The position numbers were made by a program, and so were the translations under genes. From assembly GCA_016293265.1 (NCBI GenBank), contig JAEDEN010000004.1, positions 1-46,256 on the forward strand: a stretch of DNA of 46,256 nt. Reading direction: 5' to 3'. Under the pieces are notes generated by a model. The model was not told the origin of the DNA. It made no database searches and worked only from the letters and a program-made list of their open reading frames with translations. Origin of the DNA: Oscillospiraceae bacterium. Lineage in GTDB: Bacteria > Bacillota > Clostridia > Oscillospirales > Oscillospiraceae. Shown piece by piece: positions 25,534-33,797 of the stretch. Numbering within the stretch: position 1 is the first letter of the stretch; each line of letters starts with the position of its first letter.

Positions 25534-25974
25534 TCAGCCCGCCAGAATTTCAAACTTCACGACCCCCTCCAGTCCGGAGGCCTGGGAGATGAGCTGCTCC
25601 AAAGACTCCTCCATATCCGAGGTCTCTGCCGAGACCGTCAGCGCGGCGCAGCCGTTGGTGGGGATGCTCTGATTGATGGTCAGGATATTGGCGCCGGAGG
25701 CAGCAAACACGCTCAGCACCCGGGACAAAACGCCCGCCGTATCCTTGAGCATGGCGTAAAAGGTGATGATGTGTTCCGACTTCATGTCATTGAAGGGCTG
25801 TACCGAGTCCTTATACTTGTAAAAAGCGCTGCGGCTGATGCCCACCAGCTTCGTGGCCGCGCCCACGGTGTCTACCTCGCCGGTCTGCATCATCCGTTTG
25901 GCTTCCGCCACCTTGATGAAGATATCCGGCAACGCGTCCGCAGCCACGATGTAGTATTTGATCGGCTTTGCCAT
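25534..25974 (-). CDS. PheB-like ACT domain-containing protein (UPF0735)
   Basis: 146-residue protein with an N-terminal helical segment (MAKPIKYYIVAADALPDIFIKVAEAKRM.., VGISRSAFYKYKDSVQPF, looking like a helix-turn-helix) and a C-terminal ACT domain (IITFYAMLKDTAGVLSRVLSVFAASGANILTINQ). This is the UPF0735/PheB group often found directly before homoserine dehydrogenase, suggesting amino-acid-responsive regulation. RBS GGAGG before the ATG. First gene of the hom-ask operon. Confidence 0.88.
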   Translation of the reverse strand: MAKPIKYYIVAADALPDIFIKVAEAKRMMQTGEVDTVGAATKLVGISRSAFYKYKDSVQPFNDMKSEHIITFYAMLKDTAGVLSRVLSVFAASGANILTINQSIPTNGCAALTVSAETSDMEESLEQLISQASGLEGVVKFEILAG

Positions 25975-26015
25975 ATCGTCCGCCTCCTGTGGTCATTTGT
26001 CTTTGAATATGACTC

Positions 26016-26044
26016 ATCTTACCATATTTGACGCCGGACTTCAA
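26016..26044 (-). promoter_or_regulatory. Promoter of pheB-like/hom/ask operon
   Basis: TTGAAG (26044-26039), 17-base spacer, TAAGAT (26021-26016). No T-box or riboswitch is visible in the short leader. Confidence 0.72.
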
Positions 26045-26132
26045 CAAAACCGCCTTAATTTTCTTTGTTTAAAACAGTGAAATTCTTTTTTCTCTGTCCC
26101 TGCCGTATAGATATTTTGCCCACAAAGGCCTC

Positions 26133-26162
26133 AAAAAGAAAGAAGGCTGCCTTATGGCAGCC
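26133..26162 (-). terminator. Intrinsic terminator after M18 aminopeptidase
   Basis: GGCTGCC (26162-26156) pairs with GGCAGCC (26151-26145) around ATAA, then TTCTTTCTTTTT. Probable end of the long ddl-to-aminopeptidase transcription run. Confidence 0.85.
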
Positions 26163-26187
26163 CTCCTTACAACCATTTTCACTAAGT

Positions 26188-27591
26188 TCACGTCTCTGCT
26201 TCATAGACAGCCTTAATGCCTTTGTACGTCTCATAGCAATCCAGCTTCGAGACCGTCTCAAAGGGCGCGTGCATGCTCAGGACAGGCACGCCGGCATCCA
26301 GGGTGGTAATGTTGCGGTTGGCCATATACATCGCCACAGTACCGCCGCCGCCTGCATCCACCTTGCCGAGCTCAGCAATCTGCCAGATGACGCCCGCCTC
26401 GTCGAAAATGCGGCGGACATAGGCCACCGTCTCCGCGTCGGCGTCAGAGGCGCCGGACTTCCCCCGGGCACCGGTATACTTGCAAAGGCCGATTCCGTAG
26501 TTGAGGAAGGCAGAATTGCGCTTTTCATAGACCTCGGCAAAGTCCGGGTCATAGGCAGCAGTCACATCCGCGCTGAGGCAGAAGGACTTCTCAAAGCACA
26601 CCCGCAGGGCCACACCCTGGGCGGCGCACAGGTCCTCCATGAAGGTATCGAAGGCGGCGGACTGCATTCCCGTCACGCCGTCGGAACCGATCTCCTCCTT
26701 ATCCGCCAGAACGCAGACAGCAGTCTTGGCGGGGGTCTTGTCCAGGTCCAGCAGCGCTTTGAGGGCGGCATAGCCGCAGACACGGTCATCATGTCCGTAA
26801 GCGCCGATCATGGACCGGTCAAGGCCGATGTCGCAGGCAGCCACGGCAGGAACAGCCTCCAGCTCGGCGGAGTTGAAATCGTCCTCCGTAATGCCGTACT
26901 TGTCGTTGAGCAGCTTCATCACCGCCAGCTTCACGCGGCCGGAGTCCTCCTCATCGCCGATGGGGCGGCTGCCAAGGAGCAGGTTCAGCGTCTCTGCGGG
27001 AATGGCGCTGCCCAGAGGCTTCTTGCTCTGCTCCGCTCCCAGGTGGGGCAGCAGGTCGGTGATGACCAGCCGGGGATCGCCCGGATCGGCGCCGATGTTC
27101 ACGCTCACGCTGCTGCCATCTTTCATGGCCACAACACCGTGCAGCTCCAGGGGGATGGCCACCCACTGATATTTGCGGATGCCGCCGTAATAGTGGGTCT
27201 TGAAAAAGGCCATCTCGGCATCTTCATACAGCGGGTTGGGCTTGAGGTCCAGGCGGGGCGCGTCAATATGGGCGGCAGCGATCTGGGTGCCGGTGGAAAG
27301 AGGCTCTTTCCCGATGTGGGCCAGGAGAACCGCCTTGCCCCGGTTGCAGTAATAGAGCTTGTCCCCCTCTTTTACCTCCATGCCCCGCTCATAGGGGCGG
27401 TAACCCTTTTCGGCCGCCAGACGGATGACCTCGGCAGCGCAAAGGCGCTCCGTCTTACCGGCGTCCAGGAAGGCCTTGTAGCCTTCACAATATGCTTCCA
27501 CGGCCATCATCGTTTCCCCGGAAACGATGTCATATCCATTTTTCTTGGTGGTAAGCAGCTTCTTTTTCAGTTCCTTCATCTCATCAGACAT
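26188..27591 (-). CDS. M18 family aminopeptidase
   Basis: 467-residue zinc aminopeptidase that trims N-terminal residues from peptides. Metal and catalytic motifs of the M18 family are present: AAHIDAPRLDLKP (HxD), ADKEEIGSDG (adjacent glutamates), DDRVCGYAAL, CDIGLDRS and the C-terminal VLSMHAPFETVSK with the last metal histidine. Length is normal. RBS AAGGAGG before the ATG at 27591. It lies 167 bases after the TsaC-CoaE gene and ends at a good terminator. Confidence 0.93.
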   Translation of the reverse strand: MSDEMKELKKKLLTTKKNGYDIVSGETMMAVEAYCEGYKAFLDAGKTERLCAAEVIRLAAEKGYRPYERGMEVKEGDKLYYCNRGKAVLLAHIGKEPLSTGTQIAAAHIDAPRLDLKPNPLYEDAEMAFFKTHYYGGIRKYQWVAIPLELHGVVAMKDGSSVSVNIGADPGDPRLVITDLLPHLGAEQSKKPLGSAIPAETLNLLLGSRPIGDEEDSGRVKLAVMKLLNDKYGITEDDFNSAELEAVPAVAACDIGLDRSMIGAYGHDDRVCGYAALKALLDLDKTPAKTAVCVLADKEEIGSDGVTGMQSAAFDTFMEDLCAAQGVALRVCFEKSFCLSADVTAAYDPDFAEVYEKRNSAFLNYGIGLCKYTGARGKSGASDADAETVAYVRRIFDEAGVIWQIAELGKVDAGGGGTVAMYMANRNITTLDAGVPVLSMHAPFETVSKLDCYETYKGIKAVYEAET

Positions 27592-27758
27592 ATCGCATTC
27601 CTCCTTATGCGGCTCTTACGGTTCCGATTCTTCACAGCATTTCCATTCATTTGGCGGATAACCCTCTCCGCCGCTCCGGACCACCTGCAGTGCCAGGATA
27701 TCCAAGGGCGGCAAAAGCGCCGGTCCCTTCAGGAACCCTCATCCGTCCTGCAGGCCTT

Positions 27759-29444
27759 TCAGCCATTTTGCCGGGAAGCTGCACCGTGGCGCTTTTCTTC
27801 TTCAACGCCCTCGATCAGACGGCGGAAATACAGCTCCGCCTCCTTTCGGAATTCCTCCGGTGTATCGGCGGCATTGGTCAGCTCGCAGTCGCATTTGCTG
27901 CGGTAATACTCATCCGACTTCTGGGCGGAGATACGCAGCCTTGCATACTGCTCGGTGATATTGTCACGGGCCATGATGCGGCGCACCCGCAGCTCCACCG
28001 GCGCGGTGACGGCAACGGTACGGTCGCACAGCCGGTTCAGGCCGCTTTCCAACAGGTTGATGGCGTCGATGGCGTAAAGGCCGTCGGGCAGCCGTCCCAC
28101 ACGGCGCTCCACTTCCGGCACCAGGAAGCGGAAGACAATGTCGTTGAGCTGGGCCAGACGGTCCTTTTTCGCAAAGACCTCCTCTCCCAGCTTGCGATGG
28201 TTCAGACTGCCATCTTCAGAAAAGACGCCGGGAAACTTCTCGTTAATGGCGTTGCGCAGGTCCTCGCTCTGCTCCAGCATCTCGTGGTAAACGGCGTCGC
28301 AGTCAATGATCTCACCCCCAAGGGCCTGGATGGCCCGCAGCGCGCTGGTCTTACCTGCACCGGTGCAGCCGGTCAGTCCCAGGATGATGCGTTGACTGTC
28401 TGCCTGGACCACATGGAAACCGGCGGCTTTTTTCAGCCGGTTTCCAATGGCAAGGCCGAGGCCCCGGTTATCGGGACACTGGGCGTAGATCTCCGTGACG
28501 CCGCTTTCATCAAAGGACCGCAGAGCATCGAACACCCGCTGGGCCTGGGTCTGCTTATCGGCACTGGGGCCAAGGGTGTGGACCTCCTGTCCCTTGAACA
28601 GGTGGGCGTACTCGTCAAAGCAGATCACCCCGGAAGCAGCGCTCACCCGGCGGGCGATTTCAGCAGCGGAGGCCGCCGGCGCACCGGTGACCACCGTGAC
28701 GGGGGCCTTGGGGGCATAATGGCGGTACTTCATACCGGGGGCCTTGGGCTTTTCCCCCTCCGCCAGGGTTCCGGTGATGGCCTTATCCACGTCGATATGG
28801 CCGATCAGGCGCTCCAGATCCTCCATCGGCAGTCCGCCGGGACGCAGCAGCCGGGGCGGCTCGCACGTGAGGTCCAGGATGGTGGATTCCACCCCAACGG
28901 TACAGGGGCCGCCGTCCACGACGCCATCAATCTTGCCGTTCATATCCTCCAGAACGTCCTGGGCCGTGGTACAGCTGGGCCGGCCGGAGGTGTTTGCGCT
29001 GGGGGCCGCGATGGGAATGCCCGCTTCCCGGATGATGGAAAGGGTCACGGGATGGTTGGGGCAGCGGACTCCCACTGTGTCCAGTCCCGCCGTGGTCTCA
29101 TCCGGCACGATGCTCTTCCGCTTCAAAATCATGGTCAAAGGACCGGGCCAGAACTTCCGCGCCAGCACATAGGCGATGGGCGGGATGTCGGCGCAGTAGC
29201 GGGGCAGCCACTGAGGGCCGGTGACATGGAGGATGAGGGGGTTATCCTGGGGACGCCCCTTCGCCTCAAAGATCCGGTTCACGGCTTTCGGGTCCAGACC
29301 GTTGGCCCCAAGGCCATACACTGTCTCCGTGGGAATGGCCACAAGGCCTCCCTCCCGCAAAATCTTGGCGGCCGCGGAGATATTGTCCTCGATCCGCTTT
29401 TGCTGTCCTTTGGTATCCCGCAGGTCATAATAGATCGTCTGCAT
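27759..29444 (-). CDS. Fusion of L-threonylcarbamoyladenylate synthase (TsaC/Sua5) and dephospho-CoA kinase (CoaE)
   Basis: 561-residue two-enzyme protein. Residues 1-about 215 form the YrdC/Sua5 domain (GGLVAIPTETVYGLGANG, AKGRPQDNPLILHV, KFWPGPLT, APSANTSGRPSCTT), making threonylcarbamoyl-AMP for tRNA t6A; residues about 240-345 match the Sua5 C-terminal domain. From about 352 a complete CoaE follows: P-loop GLTGCTGAGKTS (356-367), IDCDAVYHEM (381-390), HRKLGEEVF, RIMARDNITEQYARLRISAQ. There is no stop or frameshift between. Lies 10 bases downstream of prfA. Only single-gene versions are textbook, so the fusion is notable. Confidence 0.92.
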   Translation of the reverse strand: MQTIYYDLRDTKGQQKRIEDNISAAAKILREGGLVAIPTETVYGLGANGLDPKAVNRIFEAKGRPQDNPLILHVTGPQWLPRYCADIPPIAYVLARKFWPGPLTMILKRKSIVPDETTAGLDTVGVRCPNHPVTLSIIREAGIPIAAPSANTSGRPSCTTAQDVLEDMNGKIDGVVDGGPCTVGVESTILDLTCEPPRLLRPGGLPMEDLERLIGHIDVDKAITGTLAEGEKPKAPGMKYRHYAPKAPVTVVTGAPAASAAEIARRVSAASGVICFDEYAHLFKGQEVHTLGPSADKQTQAQRVFDALRSFDESGVTEIYAQCPDNRGLGLAIGNRLKKAAGFHVVQADSQRIILGLTGCTGAGKTSALRAIQALGGEIIDCDAVYHEMLEQSEDLRNAINEKFPGVFSEDGSLNHRKLGEEVFAKKDRLAQLNDIVFRFLVPEVERRVGRLPDGLYAIDAINLLESGLNRLCDRTVAVTAPVELRVRRIMARDNITEQYARLRISAQKSDEYYRSKCDCELTNAADTPEEFRKEAELYFRRLIEGVEEEKRHGAASRQNG

Positions 29445-29454
29445 AATTTCGCCT

Positions 29455-30558
29455 CTATCTCTCTATCGGGCAAGCACCCGGTTGTTGAGTGGTTAATAAT
29501 TGTTCGCTGTTTTTCAGACGTTCGGCCTGATCTGCCGTCACAAGGGCATCGATCAGTTCGTCCAGGGCGCCATCCATGATGGCGTCGATCTTATAGAGGG
29601 TCAGGCCAATGCGGTGGTCAGTGACCCGCCCCTGGGGGAAGTTGTAGGTGCGGATGCGTTCGCTGCGGTCTCCGCTGCCCACCTGGCTTTTCCGCGCCGC
29701 GGCGGTGGCGGCGCTCTGCTTTTCACGCTCCATGTCCAAAAGGCGAGAGCGGAGCACCTTCATGGCCTTATCCTTGTTTTTATACTGGCTTCGCTCATCC
29801 TGGCATTCCACCACAAGGCCCGTGGGAAGATGGGTGATGCGGATGGCGGATTCCGTTTTGTTGACGTGCTGGCCCCCCGCGCCGGAGGAGCGGTAGGTGT
29901 CGATCTGCAGCTCCCTGGGGTCGATCTCCAGTTCCACATCCTCCGCCTCCGGCAGCACAGCCACCGTGGCGGCACTGGTGTGGATCCGGCCGCCGGACTC
30001 CGTCTCCGGCACCCGCTGCACCCGGTGGACGCCGCTCTCAAATTTCAGCCGGGAAAAGGCTCCCTCGCCCTCAATAAGGACGCTGCACTCCTTCACGCCG
30101 CCCAGCTCCGTCTCATTCAGGCTGACTATATCCATTTTCCAGCCTTTGCTCTGGGCATACATGGTGTACATACGAAGCAGGGAGTGGGCAAAAAGCGCCC
30201 CTTCCTCTCCCCCGACGCCGCCCCGCAGCTCCATGATGACGCTGCGCTCATCGTTAGGGTCTCTCGGCAGGAGCAGTATCTTCAATTCCTCCCGCAGCCT
30301 CTCCATCTCCTCTTTCGCCTGCTCCAGTTCCTCACGGGCAAGGTCCCGGAAATCCGGGTCGTGGAGCAGCCACTCCGCCTGGGCCCGCTCCTCCTCCGCC
30401 TTTTCATAGGCGCGGTAGGCCTCCACCACGGGGCCAAGTTCCTTCAGTTCCCGGTTGATGGAGCGCAGCTTCGCCGCATCTCCATAAACACCGGGGTCGG
30501 AGAGCTGGGCCTCCAGGTCTTCATAGCGAAGGGCCATGGACTTTAGTTTATCCAGCAT
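29455..30558 (-). CDS. prfA: Peptide chain release factor 1
   Basis: 367-residue class-I release factor for UAA and UAG. The GGQ catalytic loop (YRSSGAGGQHVNKTESA) and the RF1 codon-recognition tripeptide P-E-T in RVPETESGGRIHTSA are both intact; the N-terminal coiled region and GEEGALFAHSLLRMY are typical. RBS AAAGGAG before the ATG. The usual prmC methylase partner is not adjacent; the TsaC-CoaE fusion follows instead. The last 20 residues (LLTTQQPGACPIER) look like a lineage-specific tail. Confidence 0.96.
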   Translation of the reverse strand: MLDKLKSMALRYEDLEAQLSDPGVYGDAAKLRSINRELKELGPVVEAYRAYEKAEEERAQAEWLLHDPDFRDLAREELEQAKEEMERLREELKILLLPRDPNDERSVIMELRGGVGGEEGALFAHSLLRMYTMYAQSKGWKMDIVSLNETELGGVKECSVLIEGEGAFSRLKFESGVHRVQRVPETESGGRIHTSAATVAVLPEAEDVELEIDPRELQIDTYRSSGAGGQHVNKTESAIRITHLPTGLVVECQDERSQYKNKDKAMKVLRSRLLDMEREKQSAATAAARKSQVGSGDRSERIRTYNFPQGRVTDHRIGLTLYKIDAIMDGALDELIDALVTADQAERLKNSEQLLTTQQPGACPIER

Positions 30559-30624
30559 GGGCCGTCTCCTTTCCTCTTACGCATATCCTCCGGGCATCCT
30601 GCCGCAGCGCGCCGGAAAGAGGAC

Positions 30625-31110
30625 CTATTTCGCCAGAAACTCCCGCACCTGGCGGAGGAACTCCTCCTGCCAGAAGGCATAGCCCACGGAGCCGCTGCGC
30701 AGCGACACGGCGGCACAATGGCCGCAGGGCGTATAGAGGTCCATCTGCTCGTAGACCTCCTCGTTTTTATCCTCGCTGCCACGGAGAATCACATAGGCGG
30801 CGGCCGGGATCTTCTTGCCGTACTTTTTCAAAAAGCTGCGCATCACGCAGGAGCAGCGCCCCGCCCAGACGGGGGTACCCAAAACCACAAGGCGGTACTG
30901 CTCCAGAGGCTTTTCCGTCTCAAAGGGAGAAACAGGCGGTACGGTGCGGCTCATGGCGTCCAGCCCACAGCGAAGCCAGCCCTTCACTCCCGACCGCTCC
31001 ACACCATCTCTGATCTCCACCATCTCTGCCCCCAGTGTCTCGGCGATCTGGGTCATGGTAGTCTTGGTATGGCCGGTTCTTGAATAATAGATACATAAAA
31101 TATCGCTCAT
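30625..31110 (-). CDS. Flavodoxin-like protein
   Basis: 161-residue FMN-binding flavodoxin-fold protein. The phosphate loop IYYSRTGHTKTT (7-18) and the GTPVWAGRCSCVMRSFL loop are clear; AAAYVILRGSEDKNEEVYEQM and a CGHCAAV cysteine pair near residue 130 follow. Probably an electron carrier or quinone/disulfide reductase; partner unknown. RBS AAGGAG. Co-directional with ydcF-like gene (11 bases upstream). Confidence 0.85.
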   Translation of the reverse strand: MSDILCIYYSRTGHTKTTMTQIAETLGAEMVEIRDGVERSGVKGWLRCGLDAMSRTVPPVSPFETEKPLEQYRLVVLGTPVWAGRCSCVMRSFLKKYGKKIPAAAYVILRGSEDKNEEVYEQMDLYTPCGHCAAVSLRSGSVGYAFWQEEFLRQVREFLAK

Positions 31111-31121
31111 GGCGATTCTCC

Positions 31122-31895
31122 TTAATCAAAGAGTAGCGTTTTCACCAGCGCGAAGGATTCCCGCAGGTAATAATTGGCGGTGAGCCACCGCCAGGGAAGC
31201 TCCGCCGGGATACCGACGGTGGTCAGCCCTTCCCTCCGGGCAATCAGCTCCGCCCGGAAGATGTGAAAATCATTGGTGACGACGGCGATGACCGCCGTTT
31301 CCGTGTCCACACCATGCTCTTCCAGCATGGCTTTTGAGAACGCAAAGTTTTCCGCCGTGTTGGTGGAGCGGTCTTCCAAAAGGAATTGATGGGGCGTATC
31401 GGTGGGCCGCAGGGGATGACTGGTCAGGGCACGGTACATGGCCTCCGCCTCGGAGATATCCTCCCCACTGCCCTGGCCGCCGGAGAGGACGATGGGAATC
31501 TTCTCATTTCCATCGGCGAAAATATATTCCGCTGCTTTGTCGATGCGGCTTTGCAGCGCCAAGGAGGGCCGCCGGCCGTTGACGCCGGCTCCCAGCACGA
31601 TGACCGCGTCCGCCTCCGGCAGGGTGGCCTCCGCCCTGCCGCCCCGGAGAATGGCAATCTCAAAGCATTCAAGCACCACCGCGCCCGCGCATATACCGAC
31701 AAGGAAAATCCTTTTACATGTTCTGAAAAAGCGGTGTTTTTTCTCCAATCTCCCCAGCGCCACCCACAAAAGGCACAACCCGCCCAGACCCAGGAGGAAA
31801 TAGGCGGAAAACCGCATACCGGGAACGGCAAACGTCACCGCGCCCAAGGTCCAGAACAGGGCCGCAGCACTCAGGTATACCCGCTCGTGTTTCAT
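31122..31895 (-). CDS. YdcF family (DUF218) membrane-anchored protein
   Basis: 257 residues: three predicted N-terminal membrane segments (about 8-24, 29-47, 61-82), then a DUF218 domain with DAVIVLGAGVNGRRPSLALQSRID, PIVLSGGQGSGEDISEAEAM, LEDRSTNTAENFAFSK and TNDFHIFRA. The family includes SanA and YdcF of E. coli, linked to envelope functions with unproven activity. Its ATG abuts the ABC-F stop codon, so it is translated with that gene. Location next to ddl and murF fits an envelope role, but that is weak evidence. Confidence 0.88.
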   Translation of the reverse strand: MKHERVYLSAAALFWTLGAVTFAVPGMRFSAYFLLGLGGLCLLWVALGRLEKKHRFFRTCKRIFLVGICAGAVVLECFEIAILRGGRAEATLPEADAVIVLGAGVNGRRPSLALQSRIDKAAEYIFADGNEKIPIVLSGGQGSGEDISEAEAMYRALTSHPLRPTDTPHQFLLEDRSTNTAENFAFSKAMLEEHGVDTETAVIAVVTNDFHIFRAELIARREGLTTVGIPAELPWRWLTANYYLRESFALVKTLLFD

Positions 31896-33797
31896 TTATC
31901 CTTCCGCTTCCTCGCTGAGCTGCTCCCAGCGTTCGTAAAGTGCATCCAACTCGCCCTGAACCGCGTCCTTTTGTTTCAAAAGGTCGTTCAGTTTTTCATA
32001 GTCACAGGCAGCAGCCTCCATCTCCCCCTCCAGGGCGGCGATACGCTCTTCCGCCTTGGCAATCTCCCGCTCGCAGATGGTCAACTGGCGGCGGGCAGCC
32101 TGCTGGGCCTTGTTGCCCCGCTGGGGGCGCTCTGTAATTGTCTTTTCCTTTACAGGTTTTGGCGACTCTGCCTTTTCTGCTTCTTCCTGGGCTTTCACCT
32201 GCCGGTATTGGGCAAAGCCCATGGGATAGTCTGTGATGGTGCCGCCATCCAGCTCCCAGATGCGGGTGGCAAACCGGTTGATGAAATAGCGGTCGTGGGA
32301 GACAAAGAGAAGGGTCCCGTCATAGGCCTCCACCGCCTCTTCGATCCACTCCCGGGAAGCGATGTCCAGATGGTTGGTGGGCTCGTCCAGGATAAGGAAG
32401 TTGATCTCGTCATCCATCAGCATACAAAGCCGCAGGCGGCTCTGCTCGCCGCCGGAGAGGACGGAGACCGGCTTGAGTACATCCTCCCCCCGGAACTCAT
32501 AGGCGGCCAGGCGGTTTCTGGCGCTCTGGGCGGAGAGGCCCCGCTTGGCGGCCATCATGTTTTCCACCAGGTTCCAGTCGGGATGGTCAAAATGAATGAT
32601 CTGCGGCAGATAGGCAGCCCGGACCTGGGGGCCGGTGCGGATCCGGCCGTCATCGGGATACAGCTCTCCCATAATCATTTTGATCAGAGTGGACTTGCCG
32701 GTGCCGTTATCACCGATAAGGGCGATGCGCTCGCCGCCTTCCACCTTCAGTGTGATGCCGTCAAAAAGGTGCTTGTCCCCGAAGGACTTGGCGAGACCCC
32801 GCATGGAGAGCACCTCGTCCCCGTGAAACTCCGCCGTATTGAAGCGGGCGTCCATCTTCCGGGCCTTGGTGGGCTTGGAGGTGGTACGCATCCGCTCGAT
32901 GCGTTTTTCCATGGAAATGGCACGGCGGTAGGTCTTGTCCATTCCCTGGAAGGCCCAAAGGCGAAGCTGCTCCGCCGCATGCTCCAGCTGCTGGATCTTG
33001 GCCTGCTCCTTCAGGTACTGCTTCATGCGTTCCTGATAGCGGCGCTCCTTTTCCACGGCGTAAAAGCTGTAGTTTCCGCTGTAAAATTCCGCCTTGCCGT
33101 CCTGGATCTCAATGACCCGGGTAACCACACGGTCCAGGAAGTAGCGGTCATGGGAGATGGCCACCACGGTACCCCGGAAACGGCGGATATAATCCTCCAG
33201 CCACTCCGTTGCGTGAAGATCCAGGTGGTTGGTGGGCTCGTCCAGAAGGAGGATATCCGTATCCTCCAGGATGAGGCGGCCAAGGTTCACCCGGGTCTTT
33301 TCCCCGCCGGAGAGCTGGTCAAAAAGCTGTGCGCGCATATGGTCGGAAATGGAGAGGCCGTTTGCGATCTTGTTGACGGCAACATCCGTATCATAGCCGC
33401 CAAATACCTCAAAGCGTTCACTGAGCTTTCCATAGCGCTTCAAAATGGCACTGTCACTCTCCCCCGCCGCCATACGCTGGGCGAGGGTCTCCATCTCCTC
33501 CGCCAGGGCGTGGAGCCGGGAAAAGGCGCTGCGCAACACATCTTCCACGGTGTAGCCCGCCGGGTAGACCGGGATCTGGGAAATGAGTCCCACCCGGCGG
33601 TCCTGGCCAATGGTGACAGTTCCCTCATCATAGTCCATCTCGCCGGTGAGGATCTTAAAAAGGGTTGACTTTCCGGCGCCGTTGCGGCCCAGAAGTCCCA
33701 CCCGCTCGCCCTGGTCAACCTGGAACGTGAGTCCATCCAGGATGTTTTTTCCCACCTCAAAGGATTTGACCAGGCCGTTTACCTGTATCTCAATCAT
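31896..33797 (-). CDS. ABC-F family ATPase
   Basis: 633-residue soluble protein with two ABC cassettes and no membrane segments. Cassette 1: Walker A GRNGAGKSTL, signature LSGGEKTRVNLGRL, Walker B DTDILLLDEPTNHLDL. Cassette 2: GDNGTGKSTLI, LSGGEQSRLRL, INFLILDEPTNHLDI. An interdomain linker (about 240-310, KERRYQERMKQYLKEQAKIQ) and a C-terminal coiled coil (about 560-633) are present. ABC-F proteins act on the ribosome, some giving antibiotic protection; length and layout are closest to the housekeeping YdiF-like type. The ATG overlaps the end of murF by 8 bases. Confidence 0.94.
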   Translation of the reverse strand: MIEIQVNGLVKSFEVGKNILDGLTFQVDQGERVGLLGRNGAGKSTLFKILTGEMDYDEGTVTIGQDRRVGLISQIPVYPAGYTVEDVLRSAFSRLHALAEEMETLAQRMAAGESDSAILKRYGKLSERFEVFGGYDTDVAVNKIANGLSISDHMRAQLFDQLSGGEKTRVNLGRLILEDTDILLLDEPTNHLDLHATEWLEDYIRRFRGTVVAISHDRYFLDRVVTRVIEIQDGKAEFYSGNYSFYAVEKERRYQERMKQYLKEQAKIQQLEHAAEQLRLWAFQGMDKTYRRAISMEKRIERMRTTSKPTKARKMDARFNTAEFHGDEVLSMRGLAKSFGDKHLFDGITLKVEGGERIALIGDNGTGKSTLIKMIMGELYPDDGRIRTGPQVRAAYLPQIIHFDHPDWNLVENMMAAKRGLSAQSARNRLAAYEFRGEDVLKPVSVLSGGEQSRLRLCMLMDDEINFLILDEPTNHLDIASREWIEEAVEAYDGTLLFVSHDRYFINRFATRIWELDGGTITDYPMGFAQYRQVKAQEEAEKAESPKPVKEKTITERPQRGNKAQQAARRQLTICEREIAKAEERIAALEGEMEAAACDYEKLNDLLKQKDAVQGELDALYERWEQLSEEAEG

